Positions 1-7,228 of a stretch of DNA of 11,388 bases are shown here, one piece after another. The position numbers and the translations under genes are program-made. How positions within the stretch are numbered: position 1 is the stretch's first letter; every line of letters starts with the position of its first letter. Source of the stretch: Armatimonadota bacterium (GTDB lineage Bacteria > Armatimonadota > JAAZEB01). The notes under the pieces were generated by a model. It saw only the letters and a program-made list of their open reading frames with translations. It ran no database searches and was not told the DNA's origin. The DNA lies in contig DUUU01000098.1 of assembly GCA_012841485.1 (NCBI GenBank), forward strand, positions 1 through 11,388, given 5' to 3'.

Positions 1-1
1 G

Positions 2-580
2 ATGCAGCACGTTGCCGACGCTCTCTGGCGCGAAGTGCGCCACGGCCCCGCGTATTCAGGATCTGCCGCTCGGCTTGCTGTCGGGCCGTCTCGCTCCGCC
101 GCGCCACAGGCGCCTGCGGGCCGCGACCAGCCCGCACTCCCGCCCCGCATCGCGCTGGCCGAGCAGTACGTCCTCCAGGGCCTGCTCTCTGGTGCGACCA
201 CATCCGACCAGGTGTTCGATGTGTTGACGCCGGAAGACTTCCAGGTGCCCGCACACCGCGCGTTGGCGCGTATCCTGTGGTTGATGGATGACGATGGGGA
301 TGACCCGCTGGATGCGATCCGGCGGTCAGGGGGGGAAGACTCTGGAGTGTTAGAAGGACTGGCCTCTCATCTGCTGGCGGAACAGGAGAAGCTGCCTGTT
401 ACGACGAAAATGGTGACGGATTCTGTGTGGGCTATCAAGGAGACAAAGCTCCGGGCGCGAATCAATGAACTACAACTTCGGCTGGCCGAATTGCAGTCGG
501 AGCCAGGTGAGGAGCGTACCCGAGTCGAGAAGGAGTTGCAGGAACTCGAAAAGGAGTTAAAGGATCGGAAAGCGGGGTAG
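2..580 (+). CDS. dnaG: DNA primase, C-terminal part (5' end outside window)
   Basis: This is the tail of the replicative primase, which makes RNA primers at the fork and binds the DnaB helicase through its C-terminal domain. The frame is open to the left edge, so the first in-window Met is probably internal and the zinc-finger and TOPRIM catalytic domains lie outside. Visible are a low-complexity Ala/Pro linker (about residues 20-48), then a helical domain starting at ALAEQYVLQGLLSG, typical of the DnaG C-terminal helicase-binding region. A charged, probably coiled-coil end rich in Glu, Leu and Lys follows (about 145-192). Identification rests on this domain plus rpoD lying 23 bp downstream, a classic dnaG-rpoD pair that is likely cotranscribed. 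The C-terminal domain alone is poorly conserved, so the neighbour carries much of the weight. Confidence 0.85.
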   Translation: MQHVADALWREVRHGPAYSGSAARLAVGPSRSAAPQAPAGRDQPALPPRIALAEQYVLQGLLSGATTSDQVFDVLTPEDFQVPAHRALARILWLMDDDGDDPLDAIRRSGGEDSGVLEGLASHLLAEQEKLPVTTKMVTDSVWAIKETKLRARINELQLRLAELQSEPGEERTRVEKELQELEKELKDRKAG

Positions 581-603
581 CCGCGAGGAGGGGGTGAGAC
601 GAG

Positions 604-1719
604 ATGCCAGTGGAGAGTGTTGAGCAGTCCAAAGAGATGCGACGGCTCATCGACAAAGGAAAAAAGAAGGGTACGCTCACGTATGATGAGATTAGCGAGA
701 CCTTGTACCAGGACGAGAACCTGGATGAAGGCCAGATAGAAGACATCCTCCAGACATTCGTGGACGAGGGGATCCAAATCGTGGATAAGATACATGGCAT
801 CCCGGAGGTCCCCGAGAACAGGCCGGCACCCGCAGAACAGACTACTGAGTCGGAGATACGAGATGAGGATCTGGCAGCCGTGGAAGGGATTCCAATCGAT
901 GATTCGGTGCGGATGTACCTGCGCGAGATCGGCAAAGTACCGCTCTTGACGCTGGAGGAGGAGACGTCGCTGGCAAAGCGCATCGACCAGGGTGACGAAG
1001 AGGCGAAGCGCAAGCTGACCGAGGCGAATCTCCGACTCGTGGTGAGCATTGCCAAGAAGTACACTGGCCGTGGGATGTCATTCCTGGATCTCATTCAGGA
1101 GGGGAACATCGGTCTCATCCGTGCCGTCGAGAAGTTCGACTATCATAAGGGCTACAAGTTTAGCACCTACGCAACCTGGTGGATCCGACAGGCCATCACG
1201 CGCGCAATCGCCGATCAAGGGCGCACGATTCGCATTCCGGTGCATATGGTTGAGACCATCAACCGCCTGGTGAAGACGAACCGACAACTGCTCCAGGAGC
1301 TCGGCCGCGAGCCAACGCTCAACGAGCTGGCCGATGCGCTGGAGATGCCGGTCGAGCGCGTCGCCGAGATCATCAAGATCGCCCCCGAGCCGCTCTCGCT
1401 CGAGACGCCGATTGGCGAGGAAGAGGACAGCCACCTGGGCGATTTCATTGAGGACCAGGAGGCGCTCTCGCCTGCCGATGCCGCGTCCAACATGATCTTG
1501 CGCGAGCAGATTGAGAACGTGCTCTCGGAGCTGACCGACCGCGAACGCGAGGTGCTGAAGCTGCGTTTCGGCCTGGCCGACGGAAGCCCGCACACGCTTG
1601 AGGAGGTCGGGAGCATCTTCAAGGTCACCCGCGAGCGCATCCGCCAGATCGAGGCGAAGGCGCTCAAGAAGCTGCGGCACCCCAGCCGCAAGCAGAAGCT
1701 CCAGGATTACCTGGACTAG
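604..1719 (+). CDS. rpoD: RNA polymerase primary sigma factor RpoD/SigA (sigma-70)
   Basis: Primary sigma factor that directs RNA polymerase to housekeeping promoters; 371 aa, the normal size for the short non-proteobacterial form without a large insert between regions 1.2 and 2.1. Region 1.1 is at about residues 8-65, region 1.2 at 98-130, and region 2 at 141-206. Region 2.4 has [10 protein letters not shown] (Q196 and T199 match the -10 contacts). Region 3.0 has HMVETINRL, with H214 and E217 in the positions that read an extended -10 TG. Region 4 is at about 300-365, with the -35 helix-turn-helix containing [14 protein letters not shown]. The ATG is preceded by a strong ribosome-binding site, AGGAGGGGGTGA (586-597), 6 nt upstream. 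The gene follows dnaG by 23 bp and is probably in its operon. Nothing is missing or broken. Confidence 0.98.
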   Translation: MPVESVEQSKEMRRLIDKGKKKGTLTYDEISETLYQDENLDEGQIEDILQTFVDEGIQIVDKIHGIPEVPENRPAPAEQTTESEIRDEDLAAVEGIPIDDSVRMYLREIGKVPLLTLEEETSLAKRIDQGDEEAKRKLTEANLRLVVSIAKKYTGRGMSFLDLIQEGNIGLIRAVEKFDYHKGYKFSTYATWWIRQAITRAIADQGRTIRIPVHMVETINRLVKTNRQLLQELGREPTLNELADALEMPVERVAEIIKIAPEPLSLETPIGEEEDSHLGDFIEDQEALSPADAASNMILREQIENVLSELTDREREVLKLRFGLADGSPHTLEEVGSIFKVTRERIRQIEAKALKKLRHPSRKQKLQDYLD

Positions 1720-1749
1720 CGTTGCGACGCCGCGCATCCACATTCGCCG

Positions 1750-1780
1750 GGAGACAGGTGCCTTCGCGGTGCCTGTCTCC
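1750..1780 (+). terminator. Strong hairpin after rpoD, possible terminator or dispersed palindrome
   Basis: GGAGACAGG (1750-1758) pairs perfectly with CCTGTCTCC (1772-1780). Two wobble pairs and two GC pairs extend the stem to 13 bp around a TTCGC loop. It begins 30 bp after the rpoD stop, where a terminator is expected between the convergent rpoD and dprA-like genes. No U-tract follows on either strand, so intrinsic termination is uncertain. It could instead be a REP-type dispersed element or an mRNA 3'-end stabiliser. The rest of 1781-1906 shows nothing convincing. Confidence 0.55.
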
Positions 1781-1906
1781 ACATGCTGCGAGGCGCCGAC
1801 GCTTTCCGCTGGCATTCATCCCCCCACTCGCCCCTTCCGACTGCGCCTCCACGCCAGGAAGCAACACCGTCCTGCGGCTTCGCCGGGCTGTCCGCTTGAC
1901 GCATCT

Positions 1907-2821
1907 TTACGGCGCGTGATGGGAAAGAACCCGCGCGACCGGATCTACCTCGGGCAGCGGCGGGAAGCCATCGGCCAGGAGCGCGCGGTTTCCCTCCGGA
2001 ATGTCGGGCCCGGCGCAAACGAAGACGGGCGTGCCTCGTTGGCGTGCCTTACGGCACTCCCCTTCCATCACCCCGCCACTGCGGATCTCCACCGCCACGA
2101 CCACGCTCGCCAGCAGCGCCACCACGCGGTCCCGCTGACGATTGCGCAGGCCAGCGAAATGCGCATCCAGCGGGAAGGGCGAGAGCGCGACGGAACGCTC
2201 GCGATCAAAACCGTAGCCCCATAGCCGGGCTGTTGGGAAGAGATCACGGGAGAAGTCGCCCTGAAAGGCGTCGAGCAGTCCCCGGTCCAGCACGATGATG
2301 CGCCCGCCACCGTGCGCCTTGGCGCTGCTGACCGCCGCGCGATAGCACGGCCGGTTATGCCCGGCCACGATGGCGATGCCAGCTTTGGCACAGGCCAGCG
2401 CGAGGTCGCCGGTGCGCTCCAGGCCGGCGCGGCTCTCCTTGCTGGAGGAGAGGAGCGCCATGCTCGGGTGCATCAGCAGATCGATGTTGCCGTGCGCAAA
2501 GAGGAGCGGTGGCGCCCCCTCGCTCTCCGCCAGCGCGGTCGGGTAGCCAGGGTGCCTGCGGCGCAGGAGGCGAATCCCCTGCTGCATCACCGTGCGCGCC
2601 AGGGGCACCCCCCGCGCCCAGACTGCCTCCGGCCCCCCGGCAATGGTGGCGGCAGCGCGCGAAGTCAGCCCGAAGCGGCCCCGCAGCTCCTCCGCCGATA
2701 GCGTGAAGAGGTGCGCGAGAGGGATGCCCGAACGGAGCAATACATCCAGACCGCGCTCCCCAATCCCTGGAACATGGGCCAGGCACAGCAGCAGGCGTTC
2801 CTCCTCAGTCAGTACCCCCAC
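1907..2821 (-). CDS. DprA/Smf-like DNA-processing protein, divergent
   Basis: DprA proteins bind single-stranded DNA during uptake and load RecA. The N-terminus (LTEEERLLLCLAHVPGIGERG and on to about residue 60) is the helical SAM/HhH-like domain common in DprA. A Rossmann-like domain follows (about 105-300), with a recognisable late segment EIRSGGVMEGECRKARQRG then TPVFVCAGP (about 245-272), matching the family's KSGSLxTAxxAxExGR-VFAxPG block. The early nucleotide-fold motifs are degraded: SSSKESRAG replaces GSRxxSxYG (about 125-133) and AGHNRPCYRAA replaces SGxAxGIDxxAH (153-163). Length is about 304 aa from the chosen GTG at 2821. The frame is open further upstream to 3067, but that part is low-complexity and looks non-coding. 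No clear ribosome-binding site settles the start. The gene converges on rpoD. It could be a DprA paralogue with altered function rather than the competence protein. Confidence 0.75.
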   Translation of the reverse strand: MGVLTEEERLLLCLAHVPGIGERGLDVLLRSGIPLAHLFTLSAEELRGRFGLTSRAAATIAGGPEAVWARGVPLARTVMQQGIRLLRRRHPGYPTALAESEGAPPLLFAHGNIDLLMHPSMALLSSSKESRAGLERTGDLALACAKAGIAIVAGHNRPCYRAAVSSAKAHGGGRIIVLDRGLLDAFQGDFSRDLFPTARLWGYGFDRERSVALSPFPLDAHFAGLRNRQRDRVVALLASVVVAVEIRSGGVMEGECRKARQRGTPVFVCAGPDIPEGNRALLADGFPPLPEVDPVARVLSHHAP

Positions 2822-2985
2822 CCCCTTGCCACCGCGCTCTCTTCCGATCGGCGGGCGACTGCTAGTTCGGTATCCGGCGGCGGATTCCTGCGAGGAGCGC
2901 GGCGGTACGGAGGCGCTGCTTCGTCCCGGCGGCCCATTGGAGATGCGCCCTCGCCCTACTGCCTGCCAGCATGGCGCCATCATCA

Positions 2986-3015
2986 TGGACGTTCCGACGG
3001 TCCGTATGGTATACT
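2986..3015 (+). promoter_or_regulatory. Putative extended -10 promoter toward the hydrolase gene
   Basis: TGGTATACT (3007-3015) is an extended -10: TG, one base, then TATACT, 5 of 6 matches to TATAAT. A weak -35 candidate, TGGACG (2986-2991), sits 18 bp upstream. The element lies in a partial dyad, GTATG (3004-3008) to CATAC (3017-3021), that could be an operator. If used, transcription would start near 3022 and give a leader of about 475 nt before the hydrolase start. Assigned by sequence match only. Confidence 0.5.
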
Positions 3016-3396
3016 TCATACAGGCGTCGCGTCTGGGGCCGCGCGCGCCCCGGAGATACGGCTTCACACGCTACCGTCTTTCTCCCGGAATGCCGAACGG
3101 CTTCCTCTCCAGCGCCGCGATGTGCTTCGCTGGTCACGCGGGAATCTCCCGCGCGAGACGGCACGATGGCCCCGCCTGCTGTGCCGGCGATGGCGCAGAG
3201 AGCGAGGAGTTTTGAGCGTTCCCACGGCGAGAACCTATGGAGTGTTGCCCGTGGCGCTGCCAGCGGAGGTCTGGCATCCAAGGCGTATGCGCCGCTCAGA
3301 ACGCCCCGGTCTGCAAGGCGCGGCGCATCGGGGGGCGATGACCGTTGACTCCCGTAGCCTTGTCCCATGAGCATAGGGTCTGCGAAACACGAAAGA

Positions 3397-3438
3397 AAGG
3401 AGGGGTCGCCCTCGGCGGGCGACTGGCGTCTTCCTCCC
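3397..3438 (+). promoter_or_regulatory. Orphan Shine-Dalgarno with adjacent hairpin
   Basis: AAGGAGGGG (3397-3405) is a strong ribosome-binding sequence, but no ATG, GTG or TTG follows at a usable distance. It runs into a perfect 7-bp hairpin, GTCGCCC (3405-3411) with GGGCGAC (3417-3423). CCTCC just beyond (about 3433-3437) could pair with the GGAGG. It may be a leader structure of the hydrolase mRNA, or chance in GC-rich DNA. Confidence 0.25.
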
Positions 3439-3497
3439 ACCGCCTGGGCGTGTGGGCTTCGGACGCCATTCATTCTGTGATCGTGCGCATTTCGTTG

Positions 3498-5573
3498 ATG
3501 CCTTCGCCCCAGGCGGCACACCGCGCCTGGAACGCCGTGCTGGCCGGATTGCTGCTCCTGGGCAGCGTGCTTCTGGTCGCGCACGTGATCCACCTGAGCC
3601 GAGCCCCCCATGGTCGTAGCGCGGGTGTGGGATCCGCGGCCATGCTGGAGCCCGCCCTCTCTCATCTGGCTGCCGCCCCTGGCCCCCCTGTGACCGCGGA
3701 CCGTCGCGTCGTTCTTGTCACGCCGGTCCGCCCCGCTCCCAGTAACGAGGAGGCGCGCGAGCGCCGCTGGGCCCTGGCTCGCCTGTCGCGGATGCTCGAC
3801 CGGCTCGGCATCCCCTATGCCTCTCTCCCGGACACCGAGCTCTCGCTGGCCACTCTGCGCCCTTACACCGTGGCTATCCTCCCCGGGAATGTGCTCACTC
3901 GGGGGAATACCCAATCGCTAGAGGCCTTTGTGGCGGCGGGCGGGCGCATCCTGGCCCTCTTCCCTCGTGGGCCCGGTACGCTCTACACGCTTTTTGGCGT
4001 CTCCTGCGAGGGCGTCCGGGGACCGGCTTCTCCGCGGCAGTTCCGCACGCTCCTCTTCCGAGAGGCCGACCAGGTGCCAGGTTTGCCCGATCAGATGGAG
4101 CAGAACTCGCCGCGCGCGTTGATGCTTACGGCCATGGAGGGCACGCGCACGCTCGGATGGTGGCACTCTCGGGGCGAGACGACGCTTCCGGCGGCCACCC
4201 TGAATAAGGCTGGGTTGCTCGTGGGGCACCTGCTAACGGCGGATGATCCGCATCGGAAGCGGGCGTTTCTCCTCGCAGCTCTCGCGCACCTCGATTCCTC
4301 CCTCTGGGGTCAGGCCGCGAGCACGCGCCGGGCGGCAGCGGCAAGCCGGCTGGAAGCACAACGCGCGCGCTGGAAGCGCCTGAGCGGACACCCAGGCCTC
4401 TCCGGACGCGCGCCCGCGGTCGAACGCTTCGTGGCGGAGGCGCGGGCCGCGTTGGCAAGCGTGGCGCAGAAGCCGCCGTCCGACCCGCATCATGGCCGGG
4501 CCGCCTATCAGAAGGTTGAGGCCGCCGAGCGCGCGCTCGATTGCCTTGAGAGCGCTCTGACCCCGGCGCCGGCGGGGGAGCTGCGCGGCTTCTGGATCCA
4601 CACCTATCAGCCCACGGACTGGGACTCCGTGATGGCACAGGCAAAAGCCGGGGGCCTGAACGCAGCTTTTGTTCGCGTTGGCCGCGGCGGGAACACCCTC
4701 TACCCCAACCCGCTCCTGCCGCTCGACGCCTGGGCGAAGGAGGCCGGCGGCGACGAGCTCCAGCGGGCAATCGACGCCGCGCGCAAGCACGGTCTCGCCT
4801 TCCATGCCTGGCGCGTGGTCTATCACCTGGGCTCCGCCCCCCCGGAGTATCAGAAGCGCATGGCCGACGAGGATCGCCTGGTGCGCGATCCCGAGGGGGC
4901 GCAACACAATTGGGCCAACCCGGGCGACCCGCGAAACCAGGAGCTGGAGTATCGAGTGGCGCTCGATCTCATCACGCGCTATGATGTGGATGGCTATCAC
5001 CTCGATTACATTCGCTACCCAGAGGTGCCCCACACGCGCTTTGACTATGGCGAAGTGTCGCGTCGGGAGTTCGAGCGCGCGACTGGCGTGCGCGTGAAGC
5101 ACTGGCCCCAGGATGTGCGCTCCGGGAGCCTGCGTGGGCTCTACGAGGGGTGGCAGCGAGAGAATATCTCGCGCCTGGTACAGCGCCTCTACACCGGTAT
5201 CAAGAAGGTGAAACCGGAGGTGCAGGTTTCCGCCGCCGTCTGGCGCAACTACCCCTCCTGCCGGGAGGGGGTTCGCCAGGAGTGGCCGCGGTGGGTGCGC
5301 GCAGGCTGGCTCGACTTCGTGGTTCCGATGAACTACGTGCTCGATGCGGAAGAGCAGGAGAAGGTGGTGCGCTCTCACATTCGCGAGGTGGGCGGGGCGC
5401 GCCCGGTGATGGCGGGCATCGGAAGCTGGCAGCTCCATTCCCCGGCAGAGGTGCTGGCACACGTGCGTGCCGCGCGCGCCGGCGGGGCAAAGGGCTTTGT
5501 CCTCTTCAGCTTCAACGACGAAGCGATTGGCGACCACTTGCGGGTGCTCTCTGCGGGCGCGTGCCCGCCATAG
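3498..5573 (+). CDS. Membrane-anchored or secreted GHL10-type glycosyl hydrolase-like protein with N-terminal GATase-like domain
   Basis: Probably a cell-surface or exported carbohydrate-active protein; substrate unknown. From the ATG at 3498 it is 691 aa. Residues 1-35 form a signal peptide or anchor (hydrophobic core VLAGLLLLGSVLLVAHVIHL). Residues about 68-275 look like a class I glutamine-amidotransferase-like fold (YTVAILPGN, then VAAGGRILALFPRG), as found appended to some glycosidases. An Ala/Arg-rich helical linker follows to about 355. Residues about 361-690 match the glycosyl-hydrolase-like 10 family (GHL10, formerly DUF187), starting RGFWIHTYQPTDW and containing the hallmark DGYHLDYIRYP at 498-508. 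The start is uncertain: neither ATG 3498 nor an in-frame GTG at 3477 has a ribosome-binding site, and the frame is open back to 3345. The gene is 107 bp upstream of the dehydrogenase gene and could share its transcript. No promoter or terminator was seen between them. Confidence 0.88.
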   Translation: MPSPQAAHRAWNAVLAGLLLLGSVLLVAHVIHLSRAPHGRSAGVGSAAMLEPALSHLAAAPGPPVTADRRVVLVTPVRPAPSNEEARERRWALARLSRMLDRLGIPYASLPDTELSLATLRPYTVAILPGNVLTRGNTQSLEAFVAAGGRILALFPRGPGTLYTLFGVSCEGVRGPASPRQFRTLLFREADQVPGLPDQMEQNSPRALMLTAMEGTRTLGWWHSRGETTLPAATLNKAGLLVGHLLTADDPHRKRAFLLAALAHLDSSLWGQAASTRRAAAASRLEAQRARWKRLSGHPGLSGRAPAVERFVAEARAALASVAQKPPSDPHHGRAAYQKVEAAERALDCLESALTPAPAGELRGFWIHTYQPTDWDSVMAQAKAGGLNAAFVRVGRGGNTLYPNPLLPLDAWAKEAGGDELQRAIDAARKHGLAFHAWRVVYHLGSAPPEYQKRMADEDRLVRDPEGAQHNWANPGDPRNQELEYRVALDLITRYDVDGYHLDYIRYPEVPHTRFDYGEVSRREFERATGVRVKHWPQDVRSGSLRGLYEGWQRENISRLVQRLYTGIKKVKPEVQVSAAVWRNYPSCREGVRQEWPRWVRAGWLDFVVPMNYVLDAEEQEKVVRSHIREVGGARPVMAGIGSWQLHSPAEVLAHVRAARAGGAKGFVLFSFNDEAIGDHLRVLSAGACPP

Positions 5574-5680
5574 CTTCGCGCGCCTGTGCAAGGCATTCGA
5601 GGTTTGGGCGTCGAATCAGAGCCCGGCAAAGGCTGGCACGTAGAGCCCTCGCGCCAGCAATACGGAAGGAACCTGCTCCG

Positions 5681-6718
5681 ATGGAAAAGCTGAACGTAGC
5701 CGTGGTCGGCCTGGGCATGGGCCGGCACCACGTCCGCTGCTACAAGAGTTGCCCCGAGGCAAACGTGGTTGCCCTCTGCGACGCCGACGCGACGCGCCTG
5801 AATAGCGCTGGTGACGAGTTTGGGGTCAAGCACCGCTTCACGCAGACGGAGGAGCTCTTCGCGATGAAGGACCTCCATGCCGTCTCCATCGCGCTCCCCA
5901 ACTTCCTCCACGCCCCGGTCACCATCGCGGCGCTGAAGGCGGGCCTGCATGTGATGTGCGAGAAGCCGCTCGCGATGAACGCGCAGGAGGCCGAGCAGAT
6001 GGTGGCGACGGCAAAGGCCGCCGGCCGGCAGCTGATGGTCCACTTCAACACGCGCTATCAGGAGCCGAGCCGATGGGCGCGCCAGATCGTGGACGCCGGC
6101 GTGGTCGGTCCTGTGTACTTCGGACGCACCGGATGGCACCGCAGCCGCGGCATTCCCGGTGGCCTCGGCGGCTGGTTTACCACCAAGTCGAAGGCGGGCG
6201 GCGGTCCCCTGATCGACCTGGGCGTGCATCGTCTGGACCTCGCGCTCTGGCTGATGGACTATCCCGATCCGGTGGCGGTGAGTGGCGCGGCCTACAGCGA
6301 ACTCGGCAAGGAACTGGCCGCGCGGCAAGGCAAGGGGTACGACGTGGAGGATATGGCGGCGGGGTTCATCCGCTTTGCCAACGGCGCCACCCTCGTCCTG
6401 GAAGCATCCTGGGCAACCAACACGGGCAAGCGCGAGGATGGTTTCACCACCTTGCTTGGCACCAAGGGCGGCCTGCACCTCTATAACGAGGGTCAGGGCT
6501 ACGAGTTCAGCGGTCGCGCCTACCAGGAGATCGGCGGGCAGCTCGTTGAGATCGCCCCGAAGCAGCCCCTCCCCCCACTGACGGCACAGGCTGCGTTCGT
6601 GCGCGCCATTCTTGCCGGCGAGCCGGTGCCCGCGCCGGGTGAGCAGGGCCTCCAGGTGATGCGCATCCTCGATGCCCTCTATCAATCCGCCGAGGAAGGC
6701 CGCGAGATCCGTCTGTAG
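5681..6718 (+). CDS. Gfo/Idh/MocA family NAD(P)-dependent oxidoreductase
   Basis: Predicted cytoplasmic dehydrogenase of the glucose-fructose oxidoreductase/inositol dehydrogenase family, which oxidises a hydroxyl of sugars, cyclitols or related compounds with NAD(P). It is 345 aa, the usual length. The Rossmann dinucleotide-binding motif VVGLGMGRHH is at residues 8-17. The EKP motif is at 94-96, with K95 the conserved catalytic or substrate lysine. GGGPLIDLGVHRLDLALWLM carries the D179/H183 pair expected at the active site. The C-terminal beta-sheet domain appears complete. The ATG at 5681 is chosen because GGAAGGA (5664-5670) lies 10 nt upstream and the Rossmann strand begins at once; the frame is open upstream but not convincing there. 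Substrate cannot be told from sequence. The hydrolase gene upstream suggests a sugar-derived compound. Confidence 0.95.
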   Translation: MEKLNVAVVGLGMGRHHVRCYKSCPEANVVALCDADATRLNSAGDEFGVKHRFTQTEELFAMKDLHAVSIALPNFLHAPVTIAALKAGLHVMCEKPLAMNAQEAEQMVATAKAAGRQLMVHFNTRYQEPSRWARQIVDAGVVGPVYFGRTGWHRSRGIPGGLGGWFTTKSKAGGGPLIDLGVHRLDLALWLMDYPDPVAVSGAAYSELGKELAARQGKGYDVEDMAAGFIRFANGATLVLEASWATNTGKREDGFTTLLGTKGGLHLYNEGQGYEFSGRAYQEIGGQLVEIAPKQPLPPLTAQAAFVRAILAGEPVPAPGEQGLQVMRILDALYQSAEEGREIRL

Positions 6719-6745
6719 GTCACGCGCCACAGGGCGGGTTCACTC

Positions 6746-6794
6746 AAAAAGCAACGGGAATGGGCGGGCCGCCAACCGCTCGCTCATTCCCGTT
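6746..6794 (-). terminator. Intrinsic terminator of the small membrane-protein gene
   Basis: AACGGGAATG (6753-6762) pairs perfectly with CATTCCCGTT (6785-6794), and seven inner pairs with two wobbles extend the stem to about 17 bp. On the minus strand the hairpin is followed after GC by five T residues (complement of 6746-6750), a typical Rho-independent layout. The stop codon of the minus-strand gene (6786-6784) lies inside the stem. It sits between two convergent genes and may also impede transcripts from the dehydrogenase gene, although no U-tract follows on the plus strand. Confidence 0.8.
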
Positions 6795-7026
6795 CGGCTT
6801 CTGCATCCTTCCGCCGGCCGGCCCGGTCGGCATGGACGCCCGCGATCACCAGGACGACCCAAAGCGCCACCGAAGCGACCCCAGCGAGCGGGATGAACCA
6901 CTGCTCCCGGCCATTGCCATCGCCGAAGATGAGCACGAAGCCGAAGGCGAGCAAAATCCAAAACCCGAAGAAGGCCACCACGGCCCCTCCGAAGAGGCCA
7001 AGCAGCGTGTAAACCGGAAAGCGCAT
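6784..7026 (-). CDS. Small two-helix membrane protein, unknown function
   Basis: 80-aa predicted inner-membrane protein with no family recognised. Two hydrophobic stretches (about residues 7-35 and 45-63) are separated by a short polar loop, DGNGREQW. The last 16 residues are charged (DRAGRRKDAEAERE). The membrane topology and GC-rich third codon positions fit a real gene. So does the intrinsic terminator placed exactly at its end. Upstream of the ATG are CAGGGG, rather close, and GAAGGG, rather far, so the ribosome-binding site is not ideal. The gene is divergent from rlmD and convergent with the dehydrogenase gene. No promoter was recognised for it in 7027-7190. Confidence 0.7.
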   Translation of the reverse strand: MRFPVYTLLGLFGGAVVAFFGFWILLAFGFVLIFGDGNGREQWFIPLAGVASVALWVVLVIAGVHADRAGRRKDAEAERE

Positions 7027-7190
7027 GCCCCTGCCATCCCTTCAACCCGCATCGCCTTGGGCACGCAGTGCGCCCTGGCTCTCCCGTTCGCTCTGAACAA
7101 GAGCACCTCCTGGCGAGGCCGTCAGATGTTCCGCCGGGCCACAGTCCGGGGCAGGCGCATCGCCGCCGGTATCGACGCCAGCGCAGGTGG

Positions 7191-7219
7191 TTGATCACGC
7201 TGGCTGGAGCGGCTATAAT
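7191..7219 (+). promoter_or_regulatory. Near-consensus sigma-70 promoter of the rlmD-like gene
   Basis: TTGATC (7191-7196) and a perfect TATAAT (7214-7219) are separated by the ideal 17 bp. The expected start, 7 nt after the -10, is near A7226. That leaves only about 3 nt before the ATG at 7229, so the transcript should be leaderless or nearly so. Confidence 0.85.
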
Positions 7220-7228
7220 GGTCGCAGG

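Larger units (their letters stand above)
2822..3497. other. Long gene-poor region between divergent genes
   Basis: About 680 bp separate the likely starts of the dprA-like gene (minus) and the hydrolase gene (plus). Open frames exist, but their translations are Arg/Pro/Ala-rich and resemble no family. Recognisable items are an extended -10 promoter (2986-3015), a 7-bp hairpin with arms CGCGGGA and TCCCGCG (3137-3143 and 3147-3153), and an orphan Shine-Dalgarno-like sequence with a following hairpin (3397-3438). No tRNA or known riboswitch was recognised. Confidence 0.5.

Noticed and set aside
2822..3067. N-terminal extension of the dprA-like frame up to 3067
   Set aside because: The added 82 residues are low-complexity, rich in Arg, Pro, Gly and Ser, with no family similarity; the DprA N-terminal domain begins just after the GTG at 2821.
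3090..3215. Possible 41-codon small protein in the leader
   Set aside because: No Shine-Dalgarno, and the composition resembles translated non-coding GC-rich DNA.
3367..3480. Short plus-strand frame of 37 codons starting at ATG 3367, overlapping the in-frame GTG at 3477 as GTGA
   Set aside because: No ribosome-binding site before the ATG and no recognisable protein features; the overlap is likely chance.
3345..3497. Longer hydrolase start at TTG 3345
   Set aside because: It would bury the signal peptide or anchor 50 residues inside and has no strong ribosome-binding site; ATG 3498 gives a normal signal-peptide layout.
4233..5591. 452-codon open frame on the minus strand opposite the hydrolase
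   Set aside because: Shadow frame caused by high GC at third codon positions; no family features, while the plus strand encodes a clear GHL10 domain.
5150..5680. Upstream extension of the dehydrogenase frame
   Set aside because: It overlaps the real hydrolase frame, is Arg/Gly-rich, and the Rossmann domain starts right after ATG 5681.
5375..6730. 451-codon open frame on the minus strand opposite the dehydrogenase
   Set aside because: Shadow of the Gfo/Idh gene; the translation has no domain motifs.
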